DNA of 51,413 nt from assembly GCA_903863035.1 (NCBI GenBank), contig CAIPAT010000342.1:1-51413 (forward strand). The letters run 5' to 3'. The translations under genes were made by a program, and so were the position numbers. The notes beneath the pieces were generated by a model. That model was not told the DNA's origin, made no database searches, and saw only the letters and a program-made list of their open reading frames with translations. Below, piece by piece: positions 8,418 through 15,875 of this stretch. Source of the stretch: an uncultured Lentisphaeria bacterium (GTDB taxonomy: Bacteria > Verrucomicrobiota > Lentisphaeria > Victivallales > Victivallaceae). Numbering within the stretch: the stretch's first letter is position 1; each line of letters starts with the position of its first letter.

Positions 8418-10058
8418 ATGGACATAAAAAAATACTTGATCCAAAACAAGATATTGGCGGTTTGCGTGTGCATTGCGTTCCTCATATCGCTTGCTCATAT
8501 CTTCTTTTGTGCTGACGTGTTCAATGACATTGCCGGATCTTACGGCCCAATGGCCAGCGCATTCGGAGCTGGAGACTGGGAAAACGCCTTCCCGGAAAAC
8601 GTGCCTCCGCTCCTCCCTTTGCTTGCAGGAATTTTCTGCATGGCCGGTATAAATACGCTTACTGCATTAATTATCGTGTCAAGCCTGTTTTATATTCTGG
8701 CGATTTTCCCATTGTATCATTTTCTCAAATTATATCTCAAGCCGGAATATGCGGCATTTGGCTGTCTGCTTTATGTTGTGGCTCCTAAAATTATCCGTTT
8801 CAGTTGCACAGGGTTGCCGGATGCCGGAAGAAATTTCTTCCTCATCACCGCAATCTGGCTATTGTTGAGCTATTTCCGGAAGAACAACGCGATGAAACTG
8901 CTGTTCCTGGCATTATGCCTGAGCGGTCTGGTTTTGGTTAGAGCTGAAGGAATAATTTATCTGCCGCTGTTTCTGGCATGGTTTATTGTGATGCATTTCC
9001 GCACCCGGGGTACTGCGCCATTTTTAAGCACTGCGCTTGCACTGTTAAAGAAACTGGCAATCATCATGATCCTTTTGTTAATTGTTACTGCGCCGCGCAT
9101 GTATCAGGTTTACGGCCTCACCGGAATCCCGGCTATTGACTCTAGACAATCGGACGTTATCTCCGGACTAATGGATTTGAGCCTGCCGGTGATTCAAAGT
9201 GACGACGCCATTGCACTGCCTGAGCCGGATGCAAGACAGCATCATGTGGTTATCTCAAGGCTGATCATACTGCTGGAGTGCTTCTGCAGCGGCAGTTACG
9301 AATTGTATCTGGCGCTGGCAATTGTCGGCGTTCTGCTTTTAAGGCAACGGAATCAGATCACGCTCGAACACTGGGTAATTTTAAGTTTTGTCATCTGCAA
9401 TGCGATTATATTCTTTGTAATCGTGATGAGTGAAAGATTTTTTAACATCAATACCATGCTGCTGATGCCGTTTACAGTTACGGCCTGTCTGGCGGTCTAT
9501 GATTTCCTTTGTTCAAAAGGCATGCGCCAGGCCGCTTTAATCGCGTTTACAATCCTGGCGACTGCTCAAGCGTGCATCGGCGCAAATAATGTTTTCAACC
9601 TCAAGCAAAATGAAAGATCGAAAGTCGGCAAATGGATAATGGCAAAAGAATCCAGTCTGATTCAGGAAACCGGCAAGAATGATACAGTGAGAAAGATCGT
9701 CATTCTGTCTGACAAACCCCAATATGCGTTCTGGGCAAACGCTGAATGGGCAAAATCAACCGGGAAAAAAAACCAGGAATTACCTCCGCTGGAAGTACTG
9801 CAGGCACAAAATGTTGATATCGCTGTTGTTGAAAAAGATGACTCCTTACTTTATCTCCAAATCATCAAATGTCCGCACTTCAAGCAAATATTGACGCCGT
9901 TCTATGACAACACCGGTATTTTTCTGTTTATTCCGGACAAAACCGCGCCTGACTATATACCGTCTGATGACGCTATCGCCGATGATGATTCAAAAGACAA
10001 GCCCCAAAACAAATCAAACAGCAGCGGTAAGACTTCTCCGCCGCCTGAACAACCATGA
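8418..10058 (+). CDS. Polytopic GT39/ArnT-like membrane glycosyltransferase
   Basis: The 546-residue protein has about ten hydrophobic segments and a soluble C-terminal part. The N-terminal layout (a first TM, an acidic loop with DVFNDIAGSYGPM, then a second TM) and the third region with RFSCTGLPDAGRNFFLITAIW resemble the lipid-linked-sugar-dependent GT-C transferases (PMT_2/ArnT). Those normally carry a DE or DD pair in the first loop; here only scattered acids are visible, so the assignment is family-level. The C-terminus is a charged, Pro/Ser-rich tail (DSKDKPQNKSNSSGK). The ATG has GGAG about ten bases upstream. It is followed after 73 bases by the CNNM pair. Confidence 0.65.
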   Translation: MDIKKYLIQNKILAVCVCIAFLISLAHIFFCADVFNDIAGSYGPMASAFGAGDWENAFPENVPPLLPLLAGIFCMAGINTLTALIIVSSLFYILAIFPLYHFLKLYLKPEYAAFGCLLYVVAPKIIRFSCTGLPDAGRNFFLITAIWLLLSYFRKNNAMKLLFLALCLSGLVLVRAEGIIYLPLFLAWFIVMHFRTRGTAPFLSTALALLKKLAIIMILLLIVTAPRMYQVYGLTGIPAIDSRQSDVISGLMDLSLPVIQSDDAIALPEPDARQHHVVISRLIILLECFCSGSYELYLALAIVGVLLLRQRNQITLEHWVILSFVICNAIIFFVIVMSERFFNINTMLLMPFTVTACLAVYDFLCSKGMRQAALIAFTILATAQACIGANNVFNLKQNERSKVGKWIMAKESSLIQETGKNDTVRKIVILSDKPQYAFWANAEWAKSTGKKNQELPPLEVLQAQNVDIAVVEKDDSLLYLQIIKCPHFKQILTPFYDNTGIFLFIPDKTAPDYIPSDDAIADDDSKDKPQNKSNSSGKTSPPPEQP

Positions 10059-10131
10059 GAAACCGCAGCGGCAAGTTGTTTTGCAGCCGGACTTTTCTGC
10101 AGCAGATTACTGAATAAAGGAGTTTGCGGAG

Positions 10132-11403
10132 ATGCTGGAAACCGCGCTTTTTATCAATATTATTATCCTGATTGTGCTGATTTTGTTTTCGGCTTTCTTT
10201 TCCTGCTCGGAAACGGCGCTGTTTTCGCTCAGTCGTGCTCGATTGCTGAACTACCGGAAAGACAAGTCCAGCACTCACAAAACAATCATTGAACTCCTCG
10301 ACTCCTACCATACTACACTGATTGCGCTGATACTGGCAAACATGTTTGTTAACACGGGCATCGCCATCATCAACGAGCATATCATGTCCACCGCCAATCT
10401 CGGCACATGGATTACCCGGGTGCTCTCAATCTTCATCACGGTGGTCATACTCCTGGTTTTAGGCGAAGTCATCCCGAAAACCATCGCCTTGATCAACGCC
10501 GAAAAAGTCTCCGACAAAGTCGCTCTGCCGGTATTCCTGATCAAACGCCTGCTCAGCCCGGTAGTGCTGCTGGTGGAAAAAGTATCTTCATTCATTCTCG
10601 ACCTGATCGGCAGAAAAAAAATAGTGCCGCTCACGGCGGATGAATATTCATCCTACCTGGAAATGGCCGGGACTTCCGGTGCATTTTCACGAGCGGAAAT
10701 GCAGTTGCTGAATACCGCGCTTGAACTGCGCGAAAAACTGGTTGCCGAAGTAATGACCGGCAGAATCGAAACCTGCACCATCTCCCGTGAACTCCTCCCC
10801 GAAGAAGTGATCAATATCATCCGTCGAGAAAAACGCGAATTCTTTCCGATTGTAAAACATGATATTGACGACACCGAACATTTTCTGTCCGCCCGAGGAT
10901 TCTTTTTGCTGTCAGAGGAGGAACGTCGGCAATGGGCGCACAGCAGCGGCGTGTTTTCCGCCATCTCCATCCCTGACAACACTTCGCTGACACTGGCACT
11001 GACTTCGATGCGCAGCCGGAAGATTCCAGCCGCACTTACAGTGGACGAATACGGGCGGGTTTCCGGTATGATTACGTCTAAAGACATATACGGTGTCATG
11101 GTCGGAAACATCAACGGTCCATACAATGCGCCGGACTTCGATATCCAGCAGCTGCATGAACATGCCTGGATCATTGACGGCATGATGCCGCTGTATACAT
11201 TTGAAGAGATTTTTAAGATCGACATTCCTGATGAGTTCGAATCAAATACATTGAACGGACTGTTCTGTGAAGTTATCGGACGAATCCCGGCCGCCGGCGA
11301 TGAAATAACCGTATTCGGCATTAAAATGCATGCCGAGAATGTCGAGCATCACTGCGTCAAACGTATGCGCGTTGAACTGCTGAAAGTGGAGGATAAACCA
11401 TGA
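10132..11403 (+). CDS. CNNM/CorC-type transporter-associated protein (DUF21-CBS-CorC_HlyC)
   Basis: The 423-residue protein has an N-terminal DUF21 (CNNM) membrane domain of about 170 residues with SAFFSCSETALFSLSRARL and GEVIPKTIAL, a pair of CBS domains (about 195-315), and a C-terminal CorC_HlyC domain with GLFCEVIGRIPAAGDE. CNNM relatives export Mg2+ or affect divalent metal homeostasis; older annotations call them haemolysins. AAAGGAG lies nine bases before the ATG. The stop codon overlaps the start of the next gene, which has the same first two domains, so the two probably form a heteromeric membrane complex (inference). Confidence 0.9.
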   Translation: MLETALFINIIILIVLILFSAFFSCSETALFSLSRARLLNYRKDKSSTHKTIIELLDSYHTTLIALILANMFVNTGIAIINEHIMSTANLGTWITRVLSIFITVVILLVLGEVIPKTIALINAEKVSDKVALPVFLIKRLLSPVVLLVEKVSSFILDLIGRKKIVPLTADEYSSYLEMAGTSGAFSRAEMQLLNTALELREKLVAEVMTGRIETCTISRELLPEEVINIIRREKREFFPIVKHDIDDTEHFLSARGFFLLSEEERRQWAHSSGVFSAISIPDNTSLTLALTSMRSRKIPAALTVDEYGRVSGMITSKDIYGVMVGNINGPYNAPDFDIQQLHEHAWIIDGMMPLYTFEEIFKIDIPDEFESNTLNGLFCEVIGRIPAAGDEITVFGIKMHAENVEHHCVKRMRVELLKVEDKP

Positions 11404-12392
11404 TTTATCTTTTCACCGGACTGATTCTGGCAGTGCTCATGCACTCCTTTTTCTGCGGTTGCGAAATCGGCCTGATATCATCCCAGAAACCGCGCATCCG
11501 CTCGTTTGTACGAAAGGGATCACGCAGTGCCGCAATCATTGAATTCTTCCTGAACCGTCCGCATCTGATGCTGGCAACCATCCTGATCGGCATCAATGTC
11601 GCGCTCAGCGTCGCCGCCGATCTGGCCAAAGAGATTGCGCTGGAATGGGGCTTCCAGGACAACTGGATAACGATGTTTGTAACCGCATCCGTTCTCTCTG
11701 TCATCCTGTTGATATTCGAAATCATCCCGAAAGACTGGTTCCGGCAGGCCCCGGAGGAACGCTGCGTCCGGTTCGCCAGACTGTTCTATGCCTTTTACCT
11801 CATCCTGTACGTACCGGCAATATTGCTGGCTAAATTCACCGCGTGGGTCATCAATACCTTCTCCAATCAAGCAAAAAGCGCGGACAACGCCAAACTTCTG
11901 CTCCGGGAAGACTTCCGCATCCTGCTGCGGGACAGCGAAAGCGCCGGAATCATTGAAAGCGAGGCCGCGGAAATCATCGACCGCGCCCTGGACTTCTACA
12001 ACCTGCGCGTCGGCAACATCATGATTCCGATAAATAAGGTAAAAACCGTTCCTGCCGAAGCCACGGTCAGAGAAGCCGTGGAACTCTGCCGCCAATACCG
12101 CCTGTCGCGCCTGCTCATCAAAAATGAAAATCTCACGGATGCTAATCAGCAATACAACAGTATTTTCAGCATCTATGATGCTATCTTTAAGCTGGACGAA
12201 TCAAAATGGCATGAAACACCGGTGACATTCTGTGCCCTGACACCTGCGACAATCCGTCCGCACAGCGAACTCAACGAAGTTCTCTCCCAAACCCAATCCG
12301 CCAAATGCCAGCTTGTGGTAGTCAGGAATGACAGCAACACTCCCATCGGCATTGTCACTCCCGTGGATGTAGTAAAAAGACTGTTCCCCTAA
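11400..12392 (+). CDS. CNNM-type protein (DUF21-CBS), partner of the preceding gene
   Basis: The 330-residue protein starts at an ATGA overlap with the preceding gene. It has a DUF21 domain (FFCGCEIGLISSQKPRI, IFEIIPKDW) and CBS domains (VGNIMIPINKVKTVPAE, ending PIGIVTPVDVVKRLF) but stops right after them, lacking the CorC_HlyC domain of its neighbour. In the last DUF21 motif the usual GE-IPK is EIIPK. Paired long and short CNNM proteins in an operon occur in several PVC and Bacteroidetes genomes. Probable role: regulated divalent-cation transport together with the upstream protein. Confidence 0.87.
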   Translation: MIYLFTGLILAVLMHSFFCGCEIGLISSQKPRIRSFVRKGSRSAAIIEFFLNRPHLMLATILIGINVALSVAADLAKEIALEWGFQDNWITMFVTASVLSVILLIFEIIPKDWFRQAPEERCVRFARLFYAFYLILYVPAILLAKFTAWVINTFSNQAKSADNAKLLLREDFRILLRDSESAGIIESEAAEIIDRALDFYNLRVGNIMIPINKVKTVPAEATVREAVELCRQYRLSRLLIKNENLTDANQQYNSIFSIYDAIFKLDESKWHETPVTFCALTPATIRPHSELNEVLSQTQSAKCQLVVVRNDSNTPIGIVTPVDVVKRLFP

Positions 12393-12399
12393 TTCCCCT

Positions 12400-12490
12400 G
12401 CCATGTCCGGATATTCTGGACAACACTCTCCCTCGTTTTGGACACATGTTCTGCACTGTCACGGGGCGGGCAAAATGGGCCAAGAAAAAT
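12400..12490. repeat. Dispersed GGACA/CAAAATGG phrase repeats
   Basis: The words GGATATTCTGGACA, TTTTGGACACATG and CGGGGCGGGCAAAATGGGCC occur here between the CNNM pair and the ferredoxin. Related words (TCCAAAATGGGGCGGG, CATTTTGGACAG) occur at 28381-28420, 46498-46535 and 47185-47203, in both orientations and only in intergenic DNA. Confidence 0.5.
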
Positions 12491-12572
12491 CACTATTGCT
12501 TTTCAAAACAGCCTACCAAAATGTTTGGGTAACTGAGTTTCATGGAAATTCAATAATCTTCAGGATTTCTAC

Positions 12573-12607
12573 AAAAAAAAATGCCGAAACTGAATCCGGC
12601 ATTTTTT
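12573..12607 (-). terminator. Rho-independent terminator of the ferredoxin gene
   Basis: On the plus strand a run of A residues (12573-12581) precedes ATGCCG, a nine-base loop region and CGGCATTTTTT. Read on the minus strand this is a stem-loop followed by a T tract, 22 bases after the ferredoxin stop. The T runs on both sides mean it could act bidirectionally. Confidence 0.8.
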
Positions 12608-12628
12608 CATGAAAGCTGAATATTACTA

Positions 12629-12802
12629 TTAGCTCATGGTAATTGCATCGCAGGGGCATTCGCCGACGCAAGCGCCGCAATCAACACAATCGCCTTCGCT
12701 GACAACCGCAACACCATCCTTCATAGTGATAGCTTCGGTCGGGCATACGCCGACACACGTTTCGCAACCAGTGCAAGTATCCTTATCAATCTTAGCAGCC
12801 AT
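12629..12802 (-). CDS. 2[4Fe-4S] ferredoxin, 57 residues
   Basis: Small electron carrier translated from the ATG at 12802, with AAAGGAG seven bases upstream. The two clusters are bound by CTGCETCVGVCP (residues 10-21) and CVDCGACVGECP (39-50), the classic C-x2-C-x2-C-x3-CP pattern twice. The length, about 57 residues, is that of clostridial-type ferredoxins, which pass electrons in anaerobic metabolism (pyruvate oxidoreductase, hydrogenase). It is a monocistronic unit with its own terminator. Its presence points to a fermentative or anaerobic lifestyle; no partner oxidoreductase is adjacent. Confidence 0.95.
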   Translation of the reverse strand: MAAKIDKDTCTGCETCVGVCPTEAITMKDGVAVVSEGDCVDCGACVGECPCDAITMS

Positions 12803-12969
12803 TTTGAATCTCCTTTGTTATAAATTACAAGCTAACTGCAAAATAGTCTTGTTCTATAAGTTACTGCCAAATATGCTTTTTTTCAATAGCGGAACAGACT
12901 GAAAATAAACTTTTTTAGGAGTCATAAGCCGAAAGTGAGAAGTCAGAATCAGCATCTTACTTCTCATAG

Positions 12970-13232
12970 TATAAGGTTGAAAATTTAAAATAGATTGCGA
13001 AGATTTTGAGAATTGGTTCGTATTCTGAGAGGCTGCCGATACCGGGGTATCGAAGGCATCGAAGAGTGCGAATCCAAACTCAAAAGATCACAATCCAGCA
13101 TTGCGGGACTAGTGTCTTGCGGCCGTCTTTTTCCGTTCCTTCTTCAGGCGATGCGGGTATCGCCCGTCGGCCGGAGCGGAAAAATCCAATCCACAATCCT
13201 GCTCGTCTATGTTGAATTTTCGAACTTTATAG
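12970..13232. repeat. Element A: 263-bp inverted-repeat-bounded non-coding element
   Basis: The ends are imperfect inverted repeats of about 28 bases (ATAAGGTTGAAAATTT... at 12970 against the reverse complement of the stretch ending near 13232). Inside, 12978-13082 is near-identical to element B at 14488-14595 and in the same orientation; it contains GATACCGGGGTATC, a small hairpin. A further 110 bases absent from B hold another hairpin, GGCGAT-GCGGGT-ATCGCC. The element fills most of the 438-base gap between the ferredoxin and the end of the glycosylase gene. No ORF of note. Confidence 0.75.
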
Positions 13233-13240
13233 AATATAAT

Positions 13241-13873
13241 TTATACTTCTCTCAGCGGACAATCTTCGTTGCAAATATTTTTGCGGCAGCATTCCTTGGC
13301 ATTCTGAACCAGCAGCGCGTGGTATTCATTGAATAGTTCCGCCGATACAGACAGATTTTCCATGAATAATTGCTGGAGTTCATGGTAGGAAATCTCCGGG
13401 TCGGTACCGAAATGCCTGGCGGAAATACGTCTGGTATAGGCATCAATCACAAAAATCGGTTGATTGAAACAATAGAGCAATATTGAGTCGGCCGTTTCCG
13501 GCCCGATACCGTTGACATCCAGAAGCCGGTGCCGCCATTCCGCTACCGAGCATCCGGGTTTAAGTTTCGAGTTTTGCACATTGTCCAGCCACCACGCGGC
13601 CATATTCTTGAGCCGCTGCGCTTTGATCCGGAAAAAGCCGGACGGGCGGATCAGGCGTTCAAGGTCGGCAACCGGCAGTTTAACAACCACATTCGGGTCA
13701 AGCGCATCAGCAGATTTTATCAGCGCTATCGCCTTTTCGACGTTGCACCAACTGGTATTTTGCGTTAACACCGCGCCGGTGCATATTTCCCAGGGGGAGT
13801 CGCCAGGCCACCAGTACTGTTTGCCGAAACGGGCAAAAAGTATGTCAAACCCTTTGGCAATACGCTTATCCAT
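13241..13873 (-). CDS. HhH-GPD DNA glycosylase, endonuclease III-like
   Basis: The 210-residue protein starts with FGKQYWWPGDSPWEICTGAV, as in the endonuclease III-like branch with the WWPGD motif. The helix-hairpin-helix is LLDVNGIGPETADSI (117-131) and the catalytic aspartate is D144 in VIDAYTRR. The position of the Schiff-base lysine of true endonuclease III is a glutamate (E126), so a monofunctional glycosylase without lyase activity is expected. The C-terminus has cysteines at 195, 196, 201 and 205, a pattern that differs from the standard C-x6-C-x2-C-x5-C cluster. Its ATG overlaps the end of the upstream HAD gene by eight bases. Confidence 0.88.
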   Translation of the reverse strand: MDKRIAKGFDILFARFGKQYWWPGDSPWEICTGAVLTQNTSWCNVEKAIALIKSADALDPNVVVKLPVADLERLIRPSGFFRIKAQRLKNMAAWWLDNVQNSKLKPGCSVAEWRHRLLDVNGIGPETADSILLYCFNQPIFVIDAYTRRISARHFGTDPEISYHELQQLFMENLSVSAELFNEYHALLVQNAKECCRKNICNEDCPLREV

Positions 13874-14450
13874 TTACGCTAAAAACCAGAGCTTCGAGTT
13901 CTTTGAAGGATTTTACGGTATAGTCAGCCTCGCGGTCATAGTCGCCGCCATGCGTATTTTTATAATAACAGGAAACCGCTCCGGCGGCATTCGCGGCTTG
14001 AATGTCATGAATATAATCGCCAACCATCAAACATTCATCCGGCGCCATATTCCATTTCTCCAGAATATAAAACACCGGTTCCGGCGATGGTTTCATTTGC
14101 GGAAATTCCCTGGTTAGAATGATATCAAAAGCGACAGTCAATTTTGTTTTCAGCAGTTTTTCCACGCTTTCCATGGTGTTTCGGGTAATTATTCCCAAAC
14201 GGATGCGACCGGATGCGAATCGGGAAAGCACTTCCAGTGCATCCGGTTGAAGCTGATTATTTTCACTGGCTTCCTGTTCATATTTCTCGATCAGCTTCCA
14301 TCCCAGAGTGCGTCTTGGTTCCGGCCATGATTCGATTATTTCGGCAATATCGCCTTCAACAATTCCAAGCTCCTGTTTTATACGGTTAAAGTCCAGCAGC
14401 GGAACAGTCAGTGTCCCGTCCATATCAAAAATTATTCCTTTATAACGCAT
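13866..14450 (-). CDS. HAD-family phosphatase (phosphoglycolate phosphatase-like)
   Basis: The protein has all HAD motifs: DMDGT at 9-13 with the nucleophile D9, IITRNT as motif II, a lysine in QMKPSPE as motif III, and MVGDYIHDI as motif IV. The helical cap is between motifs I and II, as in subclass IA enzymes such as Gph. I chose ATG 14450 (194 residues) because GGAG lies five bases upstream; a GTG at 14456 would add two residues. It overlaps the downstream glycosylase by eight bases. Gph removes 2-phosphoglycolate formed when 3'-phosphoglycolate DNA ends are repaired, so pairing with a DNA glycosylase makes sense, but the substrate is not proven. Confidence 0.87.
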   Translation of the reverse strand: MRYKGIIFDMDGTLTVPLLDFNRIKQELGIVEGDIAEIIESWPEPRRTLGWKLIEKYEQEASENNQLQPDALEVLSRFASGRIRLGIITRNTMESVEKLLKTKLTVAFDIILTREFPQMKPSPEPVFYILEKWNMAPDECLMVGDYIHDIQAANAAGAVSCYYKNTHGGDYDREADYTVKSFKELEALVFSVNG

Positions 14451-14470
14451 TTTCACTCCATGTTCCGAAT

Positions 14471-14624
14471 TATACTCGACACGGCTGAAAATTTAACATA
14501 GACTGCGAGGAATTTGATAATTGGTTCGTATTCTTAGAGGCTGCCGATACCGGGGTATCGAAGACCTCGAAGAGTGCGAATTCAAACTCGTCTATTTTTA
14601 AATTTTCAGCCGTGTGAAGTATAG
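14471..14624. repeat. Element B: 154-bp inverted-repeat-bounded element
   Basis: The arms are ACACGGCTGAAAATTTAA (from 14480) and TTAAATTTTCAGCCGTGT (ending near 14616), almost perfect and extended outward by TATAC/GTATA. The interior (14488-14595) is a direct copy of the interior of element A and contains the same GATACCGGGGTATC hairpin and the conserved words AATTGGTTCGTATTCT and TCGAAGAGTGCGAAT. It lies between the start of the HAD gene and the end of the HEAT-repeat gene. It has no coding capacity and could be a MITE-like or REP-like element. Confidence 0.8.
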
Positions 14625-14638
14625 CATATATCACAGTT

Positions 14639-15772
14639 TTACGGCTTATTATCCGGCATTCTCATCATCCGATTTCTCGTTATGATGTCGTTTACTTTCT
14701 GAAAATCATTAAATGTCTCATCTGAATCACGCGTCAGTATTTTTTCGCGTAATTTTTTCAGCATCGGTTCATCTTTTACCGTACTGTAAATTTCCAGTAG
14801 TTCGTAACTGCCGTTTTTACCTGTCGACTTGAACAGTTCCGCATAATCGCGCTCGAAGAAAAACGGCGAAATTTGCTTCTTTTTAGCATACGAAGCTAAA
14901 CTTGCTTCTATCAGGCCAATATTGGCAAGAGTCACGCGTGCGTAATTAAGCAGGTTCTCATCTTTCTCCGCTGCCGCAATCTGCTCTAAAACCGACTTCA
15001 TTTTCGCGACATCCGGGCTAATCCGTTCCAATGCGCACAATATCAAACCTCGAACTCTCAAATCCTGTTCCCGCGTGTACTGATCCTGCAACGGCTGCGC
15101 GGCTTCAGGAGCGATCAGCCATTTACCAAGAACATTGACTACATTGATGCGGACATTAGTGTCGCTGTCACTGATTTTAGACATCAGGAAAGGAACCGCA
15201 TTATCGCCCATTTTGCAAAAAATAAGAATAACCTGCCAGTAATATTTCTTCGGATCCTGTTGAAGTACCTCTACTGTCGCCGGCAGCACCGCATCATGCT
15301 GCATCTGCGCCAGCAGATTCATGATACTGAACCGCATGTCTTTATCCGTTGTCTTATTGAGCACGGACATCAGAAAATCCCCGGCTGTCTTACCGCCAAT
15401 CAATGCCGCGGTACGCAGGCAGTTGCCCTGTACCAATTCAGAATTGCACTGCCGGTATATTTCCATTACCGGAGCAAGCGCAACCGGATCTTTTATCACG
15501 CCTAACGCCCAAATGTAAGCTGCAAGCTGCTTTTCCGTGGCATTCGGGGTTTTTAGTTTTACAAGAATCAGCGATGCAGTGCCTTTAGGGCTTTTCTCAA
15601 GCTGCTCTGCTATTGATTTTATAAAGTCAACCGAATCTTTTTCTTTTGACAAAGCGAATTTGTCCAGATTCGACAGTGCGACGGAGATCTCCTGTGCTTG
15701 GCACATAGCAGTAAACAAGGTCATTATAATAATAAAAATTCCAGAACGGCAGATAATTTTATCACATAACAT
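14639..15772 (-). CDS. Exported HEAT-repeat protein
   Basis: Hypothetical protein of 377 residues. Residues 1-27 look like a signal peptide (hydrophobic IFIIIMTLFTAMC, then QAQE as a likely cleavage region). The rest consists of about seven helical repeats of the HEAT/PBS-lyase type, seen in lines such as LGVIKDPVALAPVMEIY, LRTAALIGGKTAGDFLMSVL and NVRINVVNVLGKW. Such solenoids bind other proteins; no enzyme motif is present. The gene stands alone, with the terminator of the next leftward gene just upstream. No strong Shine-Dalgarno precedes the ATG at 15772, so a slightly different start is possible. Confidence 0.75.
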   Translation of the reverse strand: MLCDKIICRSGIFIIIMTLFTAMCQAQEISVALSNLDKFALSKEKDSVDFIKSIAEQLEKSPKGTASLILVKLKTPNATEKQLAAYIWALGVIKDPVALAPVMEIYRQCNSELVQGNCLRTAALIGGKTAGDFLMSVLNKTTDKDMRFSIMNLLAQMQHDAVLPATVEVLQQDPKKYYWQVILIFCKMGDNAVPFLMSKISDSDTNVRINVVNVLGKWLIAPEAAQPLQDQYTREQDLRVRGLILCALERISPDVAKMKSVLEQIAAAEKDENLLNYARVTLANIGLIEASLASYAKKKQISPFFFERDYAELFKSTGKNGSYELLEIYSTVKDEPMLKKLREKILTRDSDETFNDFQKVNDIITRNRMMRMPDNKP

Positions 15773-15788
15773 AATGTCAACTTCTCCA

Positions 15789-15839
15789 TAAAAAAAAATC
15801 CCGGGTTGTTGTCGAGTTTTCGCTCAACCTCACCGGGAG
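15789..15839 (-). terminator. Rho-independent terminator after the Thr-rich repeat gene
   Basis: On the minus strand TCCCGG pairs with CCGGGA, and inside it GTTGAG pairs with CTCGAC around a CGAAAA loop; nine T residues follow. It lies 36 bases after the stop of the 15876-18296 gene. Confidence 0.8.
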
Positions 15840-15875
15840 TGTACAAACTGCATCAAACAGTAATTCTATTCGCGA

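Noticed and set aside
13866..14624. Integron-type cassette with attC sites for the HAD/glycosylase pair
   Set aside because: The bracketing elements lack the RYYYAAC/GTTRRRY core sites of attC, and no integrase is present in the window.
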